64,000 bases of DNA from Mauremys mutica (lineage: Eukaryota; Chordata; Testudines; Geoemydidae), in assembly GCF_020497125.1 (NCBI RefSeq), contig NC_059084.1, positions 31,898,203 through 31,962,202 on the forward strand, read 5' to 3'. The notes beneath the pieces are model-generated. The model ran no database searches. It was given only the letters and a program-made list of their open reading frames with translations, and was not told where the DNA came from. Shown piece by piece: positions 1-11,734 of this stretch. Positions within the stretch are counted from its first letter, which is position 1; the number at the start of each line of letters is the position of its first letter. The position numbers and the translations under genes are program-made.

Positions 1-2109
1 CAGAGCCACTAAATCCTAAGAAGTCTCCACAGAACATATGCAAACTGCCATTTTTTCAGAGGTTTATAACTTGGCAAGATATGGGCAGATTTTCACTGGG
101 GCAGCAACAGACACACTCCTGACACAAAGGTCACCTCCCCCTGCCAAATTGAAAGTCTCTACTCCAAAGCATGGGGGCACTAAAGCTTCTTGAAGAAAAG
201 GTCACCAGAATGTCTAACTCTGCGAAACAACACTTTTCCTAGTCTTGTTCTCAGAAATGGCTGAACCACTTTGGCTGAACTTATCCAGGAGCTTTAAGCC
301 CAAGGAAGATACCTAGCATGGAAGTTTTCAGCCCAAACTGTTAGTTTGGTGAAGTTATAACCAACTGAAAACATGTTCTTTGTAATGGGCAGTGTCAGGC
401 TAGCAGACCCACCTATAATAAAATTCCTCTAACAGTTTATATAAAGCCTTTTCTGTTCATAAGGCTGTTTTCAGCAAGAAAGAAAAAGATCTAGTATACA
501 GGGGGACTGTGACATTGACTATATGGAAACGCTGTCAAATGCACAAACCAAACAAAGCATTGAAATTAATTGTTTCAATTATAGGATGTTCTCCATTTGA
601 AGAAAAGCTGAATGGCCCATTCATATCTTAGTGATAATGAAATACACTCTGTTCCAGTAATAACCAGGGAAGATATTAAACAGCAACTGCTAAAGTTAAA
701 CATTCTTAAATCTGTAAGACTGGGTAGCTTGCACCAAAGGGAGCTCTCTGATATTAATACTTAATAAATATGGACGACTGGGGAAGACGGAGGAAAAAAG
801 CTAATGTTCCAATATTTTAAAAGGGTAAATGGGACAATGTGGAGAACTATAGGCTGGTTAGCCTGACATCAGTCCTAGGTAGAATCAGAGTGGCTGATAC
901 AGGATGCAATCAGTAAAGTCTGGAAGGGTGGTAGCACAATTAATGCCAACCAATTTGATATTGTTTGTTGATGAGATTACAATCTTGATTGATGAAGAGA
1001 ATGATCTTGATTTTATAGTGCTACTGTCCCACTATTACAGTTTGGCTTTAGCAGAATTTAATTTTTTTTATAGTTTCGATGGATGTGATTATTTAAGTGG
1101 GTTTTTTTGTTTATCAAACTTTCACAGTTGTGAGAAATTATGGGGCTGGTGGATAGACAAGAAGTTGGGGGTCAAACAATTAGTGACAGTAGATGTTGAG
1201 ATTCAAAAAGCTAGGGCTTTGTAACCTTTAAAATGCACTTTGTCAAGTCTAAAAAGACACACAGTCAACTCCAACACTTGTCAAAATATACCCAGCAGAT
1301 ATCCTAAAATCAAACTCTGTGGTGACAATTGTGAATATTATGTATGGAAATATTTGGCAGTTTGTGTGTGAAAGGTGAAGTGGATGTTTACCAACATTTA
1401 CTGATAACCAGACAGGCTTGGAAGGATCAGATTTGAGATGAGCTTGCTGTTTAACAGCTGACTTTTCAAAATGCTCTAAGAATCACATACATATTCAGAG
1501 TGTGGCTTGTCGGGGTCTGAGGTCAGGTGAATGGTACAGATTTGGAGTTATTTGGACAAGAGGTTCCCAAGATACCATGCTCTGAAAAAAGGAGCCAGAT
1601 GTAACATTTTCCAGTTCTTATAACCATTTTTGTCCACATGGCTGTCACTGATGCACCTCAGGCAGTACTGTGCCCAGTGGACTGATCTGGGAAGGCCTAG
1701 CTGCCACATTGAAAATGACATTAGAGAGGCTGGCATCTGCTTTCTGCTGAAAGGGGCATGCTCCGTGCACCCACCAGGCACACAGTACTGAGGCTGGGAT
1801 GAAGAACTGACCATATGCATGTTGGGTTCGCACCTCTTTTCCAGCAGAACATTATCCATTCAGGATTCATTCATCACCATGAGGTGTTCTTTTTCTTGTG
1901 AAAGCTTCCCATTGAGATGAAGAGGCTACTTCACACACCTGGAAGCCTCTCATACTGCAGACCAGTGGGTACAGCCCGTTACCCATACAGTAGGCTCAGA
2001 TTTGGGGCTCATCCCTTGTGTTCATCTCCACCTGCTAACACACACAAACTAGGGATTGCCTTGTCTTACAAGGTAAAATCCTAGCGGTTAGCTAGCGCAT
2101 AACTAGCAT
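1..2109. other. Upstream intergenic DNA
   Basis: AT-rich sequence with no recognised gene. Only 780-1100 is identifiable, as an eroded CR1 reverse-transcriptase segment. A short reading frame at 1548-1859 (minus) has no recognisable similarity. Confidence 0.6.
780..1100 (+). repeat. Eroded CR1 LINE fragment, RT region
   Basis: The translated text around 790-890 reads ANVPIF-KGK...ENYRLVSLTSVLG, matching the ANIVPIFKKGK...NYRPVSLTSV block of the intact CR1 at 16,190-16,270. Later words (DEENDLDFIVL) resemble the RT core before the KAFD motif. Heavily mutated, so old. Confidence 0.55.
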
Positions 2110-2117
2110 GGTAAGAA

Positions 2118-2956
2118 CAGGGCTGTCCTTAGGCATATGCAGCTGCATAGCGCACCATGAAATTTGCATCCAACTTCCTCTGTCCTGACTCTTACCCTCC
2201 CACCCCCCACTCTGCCCCTGGCCCGCCCCCGTTCCACCTCTTCCCCCAGCGACCCTGCACTCACCAGCAACGGCGGGCAGCAGAGCGATGTGGCCTCAGC
2301 CTGCTCCACTTCCCTTGCCCCGGCCCCAGGTGTGTTGCTGGGGGAGAATGGGGAAAGGTCCCTCCACCCCTGCACTCACTGGCAGCGGTGGGAAGTGCAG
2401 CAACCCGGCCCCAGCCTGCTCCACTCCGCCAGCTCCCAGCTGCGGCGCTCTGCTTCCCACCGTCGGTGAGTGCGTGGAGGTTGGGGAAAGGACGCCCCCT
2501 GCACTCACGGATGGTGGGAAGCGGAACTACATGGCCCCAGCCTGCTCCGCTTCCCTTGCCCCGGCCCCAGCCGTGTCACTCAGGGGGGTTGGGGAAAGGT
2601 CATTCTCCCTCCCCCACACCGGTGGCAGGAAGTGGAGCGCTGCAGCTGGGAGCTGGCAGAGTGGAGCGGGCTGGGGTTGGGCTGCTCCGCTTCTGCCGCT
2701 GCTGGTGAGTGCAGGGGGGATCCCTTACCCTTAGCCCCCTCCCCTGAGTGACATGGCTGGGGCCGGGATGAGGGAAGCGAAGCAGGCTGCTCCCAGCCCC
2801 CCGCTAATTGCCTGGGCCACTCCGGGCCTGCGGACCCCCCAAAAATGCCCCCCCAGCTCCTGCCTCCCAGACCCTGGCGGGGGAGGCCTGGGGCCCCACA
2901 TAGCCCCCACATGGGGGGGTCTGCCTAGGGCACCCAAATGGCTAGGGATGGCCTTG
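2118..2956. mobile_element. GC-rich non-autonomous hAT element with exact 8-bp target duplication
   Basis: 839 bp flanked by identical GGTAAGAA (2110-2117 and 2957-2964). The ends are inverted: left CAGGGCTGTCCTTAGGCAT, right (reverse complement) CAAGGCCATCCCTAGCCAT. The CAGGG-like terminus and 8-bp duplication are hAT hallmarks. The interior is GC-rich with repeated cassettes built on CCCCAGCCTGCTCC(A/G)CTTCC (about 2300, 2408, 2538). No transposase is encoded; the reading frames here are composition artefacts. Confidence 0.85.
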
Positions 2957-4639
2957 GGTAAGAAACACCTTTTCCCTAAGAAAGCCCACCCCTAGATATT
3001 CCCACAGCAACAACAGACCATCATGCTCTTGTGCTTGCAAAACCCACCAAACTTATCACAGAACAATGAGTCCACGACCCCTCTGAGTGCAGATGCACCT
3101 CACTTTATATTGTGGTGTAAGCTGATCTTGGCAAGTCATCCTTGCAGCAGTCAATACAGCTGTCCCTAACACAGCGAAGGACAACACACCCAGGGCAGAT
3201 TATCGTATGAGTCTATGGGCCTGTGTGCCCAGGGGCCCTGGCCAACTGGGGTCCCCCTGGGCTGCAGCCCTACCCCTCCTCTTCCCCCTGAGACCCCACC
3301 CCCTGGCCAGGCTGGAGCTAGGAGCTGTGGGCAGGTGAGCACTGTGCATATTCCCCCTGTGCGGAGGCTCCTCTGCTCCTCTCCTGCCCCCTCATTCCTG
3401 CATGGAGACACCCCCCCCGCCCCTCTCCTTCCGCCCTCCCTCCCGAAGCTGCCCCCCTGAGCCCCTCTCTGCCCTCAACACACAGATTAAGTGAATTGCC
3501 TACAGTCAAGCACAAAGTGAATCATGTATCACTGCTAGTTAGAGAACTCGAGAGTCCTGACTGCCAATCTCCAACACTTACCAATAGACAATACTGTTTT
3601 AATAACAAACCTCATGTCTCAGCTATTACAATATTTGGCACTTAGGCAGATTTCTCTGGCATAATGCTGTAATTATGTGTACAGAAAGCTGCAGCTGTCC
3701 TCACTCACTCACCTGAAACTCAAGACTCCAAAACTACTGTCGCATATCAGCAGAGTTATTAATTCAAAACCAGTTTATTGACAAGATGACAACTTTAAGA
3801 TAGCCACATGTTTAGTGCATTGAGCCATTTATTTTCATTCATATTTATTTCTATGCTGCCTATTTTATGTTTTGATTCTTTGACATGTAAAGACAAGGTT
3901 CCTGTCCTAAGCAGCTTACCATCTAGTGTATTTTTCCAATAAATATGTAGCTTATATTTAGTGTTTTAAACTTCAAGTTGCTTTATAAAAGCTAAATAAT
4001 ACTCACTCTCTGCTGGGAGGTAAGTAAGTAAAAATCATTTTATGAGGTGGAAACTCAAACAATGCAAAGTTATGCAATATGCAAAGATCACCTAGCAAGG
4101 AAGAGAACTCATTTTTCTGCCTCCACTGCCTGTGTTCAGATGCTCTGTCTACTTCAGCTTCTCAAACCACTTAAAGGAAAATTTACATCTCGTATCTAAG
4201 TTAAACATACTTCAATTATTATGTGTGGTTTTCTTTATTAAACCAGTTGCAATAAAATAGGCAGTTCTACCGCACTTAAAACAATAAAGGCAGTAAAATA
4301 AAGTGCAGCAACTGTACATGGTTCCTTAGTTGTCTTCAAGAAATAACTGGTTTTCCCCCAGAGCTGTTTTTAAAAGACTTTTCCTGCCAGCCCAGTACAT
4401 TATCTATAAGCTATCTAGGCTTTTCTCTTCTCCCCTCTCACCTTCACTCAGATTCATTCCGTCCCTATTTGAATGAGCCTTTTAGACAGCCAAAATTTCC
4501 CCTCTTTTTAAAATATATATACACACTGCTCCTTTGCACCCTGTACTCGTAAACAGACCTTCCTTTCTAGGGGCTCCCTGAACCCCTCTCCCCTTCCCTC
4601 CACACACACCCCCTCGTGGAGCTGCCCCTGCCCTGAGTC

Positions 4640-4720
4640 CCTTTTTGGCAAAACTGGGCATTTGTTCCATTTGCTTTTGCCAACTGATGATGGCCAAATA
4701 CCCAGTTTTGCCAAAAAAGT
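4640..4720. repeat. Imperfect inverted repeat (hairpin)
   Basis: CCTTTTTGGCAAAACTGGGC (near 4640) and its near-perfect reverse complement at 4697-4720 (ACCCAGTTTTGCCAAAAAAG) flank a loop of about 30 bases. It is probably the core of a small foldback element; no target duplication was located. Confidence 0.55.
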
Positions 4721-4924
4721 CGGGATGTCTGGGGCAGGGCTTAAAAAGGGGACTGTCCTGACCTAAACAGGATGTATGGTCACCCCAGACTGTAGTAAGA
4801 GCTGCCTTGAGAGCCTGGGCAGCTGTGAGGAGCCCAGGACCCTCCAGCTGCCCTGGGCTGGGAGCTGGGGTGCCTGAGAGCAGCCCCCGGGCCATGTCCC
4901 AGACCCCCCAGGGTGTGCCGTCCA

Positions 4925-5045
4925 GGACAGGTAGAGAGTCCAAGGCACCTCGGCCAGCTCTTCTGTTGGTGAGAGAGACAAGCTTTCAAGCTACTTGGTG
5001 CAATAAAAGATATTATCTCACCCATCTTGTCTCCTATTTATTATG
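4925..5045 (-). repeat. Interspersed repeat fragment related to 43120-43230
   Basis: CTTCTGTTGGTGAGAGAGAC is shared with 43190-43215, and the reverse complement of AAAGATATTATCTCACCCAT corresponds to the TGAGGTAATATATTTTATTGG block at 43165-43190. The family is common in amniotes; I cannot name it with confidence. Confidence 0.5.
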
Positions 5046-5290
5046 GGGCAGCCCTGACTGAACCATACTTTGCTTATTCCCTTTGGCTATTAGCTGCTGC
5101 AAAGGGGGCTGAGTTAAGGCTGAGGAGAGGAGTTGGTGTGTACCTTAATTCTCTTTTTCCTGGTTTTCAAAAGTTTAAGTAAAGATGCTTTTGATGTTCA
5201 AGTACTAGATACTACTGATCAACCTTAAGTCTATTATGTGTTTTTAGACTGTGGATAGTATATTTAGACTTCTGCAAGCCATTAGACTTA

Positions 5291-5561
5291 CAGTAGAACC
5301 TCAGAGTTATGAACACTTCACAAATGGAGGTTTTTTGTAACTGAACAAAACGTTATGGTGGTTCTTTCAAAAGTTTACAACTGAACATTGACTTAATACA
5401 TCTTTGAAACTTTACTATGCAGAAGAAAAATCCTGCTCTCCCTTTTTTTAGTAGTTTACATTTAACACAGTACTGTACAGTATTTTTTGTCTCTGCTGCT
5501 GCCTGACTGCTTACTTCCGGTTCCAAATGAGGTGTGTGGTCATAACTCTGAGGTTCTACTG
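5291..5561. mobile_element. MITE of the Tc1/mariner type
   Basis: 271 bp bounded by TA on both sides with perfect terminal inverted repeats of about 22 bp (CAGTAGAACCTCAGAGTTAT... and ...ATAACTCTGAGGTTCTACTG). No coding capacity. Confidence 0.85.
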
Positions 5562-5619
5562 TAGTACCACACACCATTCTAATGCTTAAAAAGAAGCACT
5601 ATACAAAAATCAAAGTAGC

Positions 5620-7260
5620 ACATATTAAAGGGATTAGAAACTGGCTGATCTTAAAAATTAGTTATCAACAATTGGGGAATCAACATCGACCAGGGACATT
5701 TCTAGTGAAATCCTGCAGGAAGTTGTTCTTGGTCCAAGGCTATTCAATTTTTTTAAAGCTCTGATCTGGAAGAAAATGTTTAAAAGAAATGCTGGTAAGG
5801 ATTGCAGATGAGACAAGGAAGGTGGAATGATAAATTATAAGAGGTCAGTTTGGCTCACTGAAACAAGCATTTTCATACAGCCAATTTCAAAATCATACAT
5901 ACATCTAGGAATGAAGACTGTAGGTCAACTTTATAAGATGGGGGGGCTGCATTTTGAAAGCAGTGCCTCAGAAAGGATGTAAGGGATTTTGATTTATAAC
6001 CCACTGAACAAGAGCTCCCAGTGCAATGCTGTGGCTAAGAGAGCAAGTGTGATCCTGGGATGTTGAGTAGGAGTAGGGTGGAGCCTAATGCAGATTGCCC
6101 CAACTGACGATCAGCTGAGTGAGGCTAGGCTACATTGGTAGCGACATGTCCAGTGGGGACCTGAGAGCTATATTGCTGAAATGATTACAGACGGAAGGTT
6201 ACCAAGGGTGAGACCAAAGATGCGGTACGTGAACTGGATATCAGCAGACGCTAGAGAGACCAATTCACATGACAGCCTGGAGTACAATCATGAATTATGG
6301 AAGAAGGCTATAAAAGTTGCCAACCCCAAAAGGGAAGTGGCAATAAAGAAGCAGCATAGGGAGGTATTACAACCACCACATATGGCATTAGTCTATCCAG
6401 TATGGTGATTGCTTAGGGACCCACCATGAATGCATTCGATTTGCCCAAACAAAAGACCATCCGAACCAGCAGTATATATACTTGGGGCTTTGAAAGGGCT
6501 AACTTCCTAAAGCTGAGTGAAATTGACTGGGAGGAAGAATTTAGAGGAAAATGTGAGTGAAAAACCAGAAGTTCTTTAAGATGAGTTCTCAGATGGTCAA
6601 AAAGCCGTAATTCCACAATTTACCAAAAAAAAAAAAGACAACTTTGGCTAAAACCAATCGTGGGTCAGTGGCAAAGTGAAGGTAGCAATTAGAAATTAAG
6701 AAACAACATATGAGGGGAAGGGGAAACAAATAAATCAACATAAGCTATGAAGTTTAGAAAATTGATAAGGGAAGCTAAAGACATCAGGGGAAAATCTCTA
6801 AATGTCAGGAGCTAAACACAATACAAGGGAGTTTTTAAAGTAAATTAGGAACAAAAGAAAACCTAGCAATGGTATAGGCCCATTAGTAGATGGAGGTTGT
6901 AAAATTGTTGTTGATGCAGAAAAGGCAGACATGTTCAATAATTCATGTTTTGTATTTGGAAAGAAGCAGTATAATTCCAGAAGACTGTAAAATTGCTAAT
7001 GTGCTGACACTTGACAAATTCAGACTAGATATAAGGTGTAATTATTTTTTTTAATAGTGAGGGTTATTGTCTATTGGAACAACTTACCAAAGAAGTAGTG
7101 GATTCTTTGTACCTTGCAATCTTTAAATCCGGATTGGATGTCTTTCTAAATGAGAAGCTCTACTTCAACCACAAGCCATGGGGCTTGATGCAGGAACCAC
7201 TGGGAAACTCTACCCTGTGGTATATAGGAGATCAGGCTAGATGGCCTTAAAATTTATGAA
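5620..7260 (+). repeat. Old CR1 LINE fragments with a second LINE segment
   Basis: 5690-5765 resembles the RT SGVPQ..VLGP.LFN block; 6000-6060 the AQCxVAxKxA region; 6470-6960 the endonuclease-RT linker (FERANFLKLSEIDWEEEF); 7030-7260 the 3' region (AIFKSGLDVFL and GGCTAGATGGCC). 6080-6400 is unlike CR1 and resembles the RLRWxGHV...GRPxxRW C-terminal part of other LINE clades. All are broken by stops and frameshifts. Confidence 0.6.
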
Positions 7261-7297
7261 AAGTGTTTCTTGTGCAATACCTACTTTCTTTCTAGAT

Positions 7298-7517
7298 CAG
7301 TGGCTCTCAAATTTTTGTACTGGTGACCCCTTTCACATAGCAAGTCTGAGTGTGACCCCCCCCTTATAAATTAAAAACACTTGTTTATATTAAACACCAT
7401 TTATAAATGCTGGAGGCAAATTGAGATTTGGGGTGGAGGTTGACAGCTCATGACCCCAACCGTGTAATAACCTCGCAACCCCTGGCGGGGTCCTGACCCC
7501 CAGTTTGAGAACCCCTG
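7298..7517. mobile_element. hAT MITE with exact 8-bp target duplication
   Basis: 220 bp, starts CAGTGGCTCTCAAA and ends TTTGAGAACCCCTG, flanked by TTCTAGAT on both sides (7290-7297, 7518-7525). Same family as 52189-52375 by internal sequence (GTGACCCCTTTCACA, TATAAATTAAAAACACTT). Confidence 0.9.
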
Positions 7518-7525
7518 TTCTAGAT

Positions 7526-8187
7526 GCTTAATTTGCCAATCCTCAAAATACTGAGGAACTTGAATGCATTTTAATATGCTTTATCTATGAAAATATCAAA
7601 GTTTTAATTTTTCCTCAGTGGCTTCCTGCTATCGGTAAAATTACAAACTTATCTCCTGTTTTTTTAAATAAATTTACATTTTTTTACCCATATGACATAA
7701 GACACTTAATAATTATTGTAAAAATGTCATTGTTGGAGCTCACTAATGTTCTGAGCACTGTCCAGAGCATATAGATTTTGGCAAATTGTCTATAAAAATT
7801 TGATCCAAAAGAGGTTAACCTATCAATGGAATTATTGTTTCACAGAAATATCAGACATATCTGAACCTTGGGGACTTGTTTTTTTTGCCCTTCTTGTCCA
7901 GAACGAGAAGTTATGGTCACAATCCTGAAGACACATATGCATGCATAACTTCTTGTTTCACTGAAACTACTCATGCACTGAAATTTAAAACATATGTTGT
8001 TTGTAGGATCTGTATTTAATGTTCTTACAATGTCATAGATTACAAACTCTGATTTGGCTCAGAATATTTGTACTACAGTGATCCTGGCTTTCTGATCAAT
8101 TGTATGTGTATATTAACAGAAGATATGCCAAACACTTCACATAGTATTCTGGGTCAGGTAAAACTAGCTACTTTGGCCTGGTCTATA
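7526..8187. other. Unique-looking intergenic DNA
   Basis: AT-rich stretch between a hAT MITE and the Gypsy provirus. No gene, repeat or regulatory structure recognised. Confidence 0.5.
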
Positions 8188-8191
8188 CTTG

Positions 8192-9033
8192 TGTAACTTT
8201 AGCGCCCTCGTGGCCAAGATGGAATCTGCTCTGCAGGCAGCTCTGGCCAAGAGACAGCGCGCGCAGGAATGCAGGAGGAGAAATCCCTTCCACCCCAGGG
8301 GCACCTGTTCCAAACCCCCCAGAGTGAACACACACCCCCACAGGAAAAGTACAATGGATATAACAAAAGGAAGTATTTATTTACAGAGGGGTGAGAGGAG
8401 AAATACAACAAGGGGAAATATAAGGGGAGCTGTAAAACAGGGCTGCATCCAAACCAAGGCCCCACAGGCCCAGTGGTAGCACAGTCTGGAAGGGCAGACA
8501 TTGAGCAGTGTGTCTGCGCACAGAGTTCAGGAGGCCTGAGCAAATTTCCAGTCCCGTGGTGAGTCTTGGGTGCTCCTGGTCGTCTTCGGCGCCAGTGAAC
8601 TCTCCCCAGCAAACCCCTCCAGTGCCCTCTTCTGCTGCTCTCTGCACAGCCACACAGAGCGACCACCTCCCCACTTAACTGGCTAGCAGCCTCCCTCCTT
8701 GTTCTCAATGCAGAGTCACAAGCCCCAGTACTCACAGCCCCACGCAGCTCTGGGCAGCCGTGATACTGGGTCCAGCTCCAGCCTGTCCTTCTCGGGCGAT
8801 TCCTCCCTGGCACAGGGTTCCTCCTGGCTCCTGTCCTGGGCTGTCCCCAATCAGGCTTGTCCTCCTCAGGCAGGTTCTCCCTGCTTCCTTCTCCAGGGCC
8901 TGCCGGCTCTCCTCTCCCTCCCTGGAGCTCCAGACCTGCCCCCTGGAGTTTCCCTCCTTTTTTCTTAACCTCCCATCCCCCCTGGGAAAAAGATTTAAAG
9001 GGGCCATGCTCTCTAGACCCCAAAGGGGTTACA
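8192..9033 (-). repeat. 3' LTR of the Gypsy provirus
   Basis: 842 bp beginning TGTAACCCCTTTGGGG and ending GCGCTAAAGTTACA on the minus strand. Nearly identical along its length to 19419-20255. Pol II signals were not assigned. Large reading frames across it are not conserved coding regions. Confidence 0.92.
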
Positions 9034-9047
9034 CTCTCCCCCCCAAA
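9034..9047 (-). other. Polypurine tract of the Gypsy provirus
   Basis: On the minus strand TTTTGGGGGGGAGAG lies directly before the 3' LTR start, the expected place and composition for the second-strand primer. Confidence 0.7.
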
Positions 9048-9146
9048 AGAAATAATCCTTGATGTCCCCATCAAAGTAGGCAACTCTAAACCATAGATCC
9101 CCAGCAGGAGACCCAGGGCCCCCATTCGTCAGAAGCATTCCCACCA

Positions 9147-9726
9147 TCATCCATCCCACAGTCCCCCGAGGGGTGGAACAGGTTTCCCATGAGGCAGCTT
9201 GCTCCCTGTGGCACCCCCAGGGATCTGTAGGTCACTGGGTTCCCCTAAATGATCATACGTCAGCATGCACCTGGGCTTCCCTTCCCTAGAGGAACGTCTA
9301 GGCTGGCTGTGGGGTGTTGGCTGAGGTGACACCACTGGACATGGAGGCAAGATGATGGGTCCTTGAGGCACGAATTCGAGGGCATCTGGGTTTAAAATGG
9401 CTGTTTGCGGTACAGGGTTCTCTGCCTGCACTGAACCTTCCTCATCGTTTCTTGAGGGGTCTCCACAGCTTGGGACAGTGGGGCCTCAGGAGTTCTCAGT
9501 GTGGGTTCTTCCCCGTCACTATCTCTTTGTGTGACAACAAGAGGATCCATTAGGGTTGGGGCATTCCCAACTGGATGTTCACCAAACCCCATTTCATCCT
9601 CACTCTCCGAGGAGCTGGGCCTTTGCAGAGGACAGGTATATTTCCGTCATTGAGACCGTGTCCGACTTGCAGGGCCAGGAGTCTCAGAATCTGTGGAAAC
9701 ATCCTTATGGGGAAACAATACTTGTC
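9147..9726 (-). pseudogene. Gypsy pol C-terminal tail / 3' region
   Basis: After the integrase frame ends at 9727 the minus strand continues as two broken frames rich in Pro, Ser and Glu (9592-9392 and 9431-9147) with QPRRSSREGKPRCMLTYDHL, the basic tail seen at the end of many Gypsy pol proteins. Frameshifts separate the pieces. No chromodomain was recognised. Confidence 0.55.
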
Positions 9727-10863
9727 CTATAGGTAACAGATTATTCCGGTGGAGGTTTTGGTGGGGCCGTGACTGCCCTCAGGACGTATGCGATACACTG
9801 GTAGATCCCCAAGTTTCTTCTCTATAATGTATGGGTGTGATTCCCAACGATTGGCAATCTTGTGTTTTCCCTGTAGTCTGAGATTTCGGGCCAAAACTCG
9901 GTCACCAACCTGACTCTCCTGTTGCCTCATTCGCTGATCATATCGGGTTTTATTCTTTTGATTCTGGTGACCAGCTGCTTGTGTCGCTATCTGATATGCC
10001 TCCTTCAGTTGATCTCTTAAGCGAGTCACATACCCCAAGTATGTTTCTGGGAGTGCACCATCTGAAGACACTCCAAAACAGAGATTGACCGGCAAGCGGG
10101 CCTCTCGACTGAACATTAACATGTATGGTGTGAACCCAGTTGCATCGTGTGGAGTGCAGTTATATGCATGTACCAAATGCTCCACATGCTGGCTCCAGTA
10201 TTTTTTCTGCTGAGGCTCCAGAGTTCCCAGCATGTTCAGTAGTGTGCAGTTGAATCGTTCTGGTAGTGGATCCCCTTGGGTGGTGTGTGATTTCTTGATC
10301 CCCAGGATCTTACAAAGTTCTTTTATTAACCGACTTTCAAAATCCCGTCCCTGATCTGCATGTAGTCTGGCGGGCAACCCATAGTGGATGAAGCACTTTT
10401 CCCACAGGATCTTGGCAACCGTGGAAGCTTTTTGATCTTTGGTGGGATAAGCCTGGGCATAACGAGTAAAATGGTCAGTGACCACCAAGATATTTGCAAT
10501 ACCCCGGCGGTCAGGCTCTAATGACAGAAAGTCCATAAAGACAAACTCCATGGGTGCAGAACTCGTGATGCTGACAAGAGGAGCTGCCTGCTTAGGCAGA
10601 GTCTTTCGCTGGATACATCTGGTGCAGGTGCGAATATGGTGGGCAATGTCAGACCCCATCCGGGGCCAACAGAATATTGCCTTAACTAGGGCCTCCAATC
10701 GCTTGATTCCCAGATGCCCCATTCGATCTTGGCAGGCCTCTAACACACCTTGCCGGTACTTCTGCGGTAGCACCAATTGCTTATGGTGAGGCCTCTGGGG
10801 ATACTTCTGCCCTTGGTAAAGTCGTCCATCCCGAACCAATAGGCGATCCCATTCTTTCAGCAA
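9727..10863 (-). pseudogene. Gypsy integrase (pol fragment)
   Basis: 378-residue open frame. The N-terminal zinc-binding domain has H...H...C..C (GHLGIKRLEALV ... HHIRTCTRC). The catalytic core shows the DDE triad in context: FMDFLSLEPD, LHADQGRDFES and PLPERFN. The C-terminal part has AYNCTPHDATGFTPYMLMF and RYDQRMRQQESQVGDRVL, the GPY-side of Gypsy integrases. Longer than typical for a decayed copy, so the element is fairly young, but the frame is cut off from the upstream RNase H. Confidence 0.9.
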
Positions 10864-11504
10864 AAGGGCCTCCTCTGGGTGACTCGGTCAAATAGCCCTG
10901 GGATCCTTTTCAATGCATAAAGGATGTCCTTCATCCGTGGATCAGCTCGCTGGGCATGCTCCACCTCTCGATCCTTCAGTTTGGGCAGCTGAGGGTCCTG
11001 TACTCTAGTAAAACTTGAGTAGACTATGGGTATGGCTTCTGGTGGTGCACCCAGACAGTCAATTGCTTGTTCTCCATTGGCTGTGGATTTTTCCTTCACA
11101 ATGGATACCCCACATTCATCTGATCATTGGGTGATAAATCCTTAGAGTGAGGTTGCCGAGACAAGGCATCTGCATCCATGTTTGTTTGACCGGGTCGATA
11201 CTGCAGAGTGAAATCACAGGCAGAGAGTGCCGCTAACCACCGGTGCCCTGCTACAGACAATTTTGCTGTTGTCTTGATGTATGTCAAAGGGTTATTATCG
11301 TTTTTTACAGGGAACTTGGCCCCATAGAGGTAGTCATGGAACCTCTCTGTGATGGCCCATTTCAATGCCAGGAACTCCACTTGATGAGCAGGGTAGTTTC
11401 TCTCAGGCGGTGTGAGACGTCGACTTGCAAATGCTACTGGTTGGAGTTTGCCCTCACGCTCTTGATAAAGGACAGCACCTAAACCACTGTAGCTTGCATC
11501 GACA
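10857..11504 (-). pseudogene. Gypsy RNase H and connection (pol fragment)
   Basis: Minus-strand reading gives LHVDASYSGLGAVLYQ, then EFLALKWAITERFHDYLYG, VKNDNNPLTYI and YRPGQTNMDADALSRQ, the order of Gypsy RNase H. The frame breaks near 11096 and continues in another frame (to 10857) as the spacer before integrase. Upstream, the reverse transcriptase that should precede it is missing; the pol text stops at the CR1 5' end near 11518. Confidence 0.88.
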
Positions 11505-11734
11505 TGAAGTTCATAGACAGTTGCAGCGGCACAGCAGCCAGCAAACAGAGCTGTAAACAGGGGAGTTTCACTGGGAGTTCTGTTGGAGGAGTTTTCGGGG
11601 GAGACTTAGACCTAGGCAGAAGAACTGACAGGCTAGTGAAGGGAGGGGGTGGTGGTCTGCCAGTGTTCTGGTGCCTGTTGGGGGTTTGTTTTGGTTTTTG
11701 TTTCTTTGACTAACAGGTTTTCAGTGGGAAGGCT

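Larger units (their letters stand above)
2965..5290. other. Intergenic DNA with small repeat fragments
   Basis: 3160-3480 is GC-rich, unidentified. 4640-4720 has an imperfect hairpin. 4925-5045 is a fragment of the interspersed repeat seen at 43120-43230. The rest is AT-rich and shows nothing recognisable. Confidence 0.55.

Noticed and set aside
2103..2995. Cluster of overlapping frames on both strands
   Set aside because: Inside a GC-rich hAT element with repeated cassettes; all frames are open by composition.
3166..3515. GC-rich reading frames near 3.2-3.5 kb
   Set aside because: Low-complexity Pro/Gly-rich on both strands, no recognised domain.
6181..6408. 75-codon plus frame
   Set aside because: Resembles the C-terminal part of a LINE reverse transcriptase and sits among CR1 debris.
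8199..9125. 308-codon minus-strand frame
   Set aside because: Lies in the Gypsy LTR; the other LTR has the frame broken. LTRs of this type do not encode proteins.
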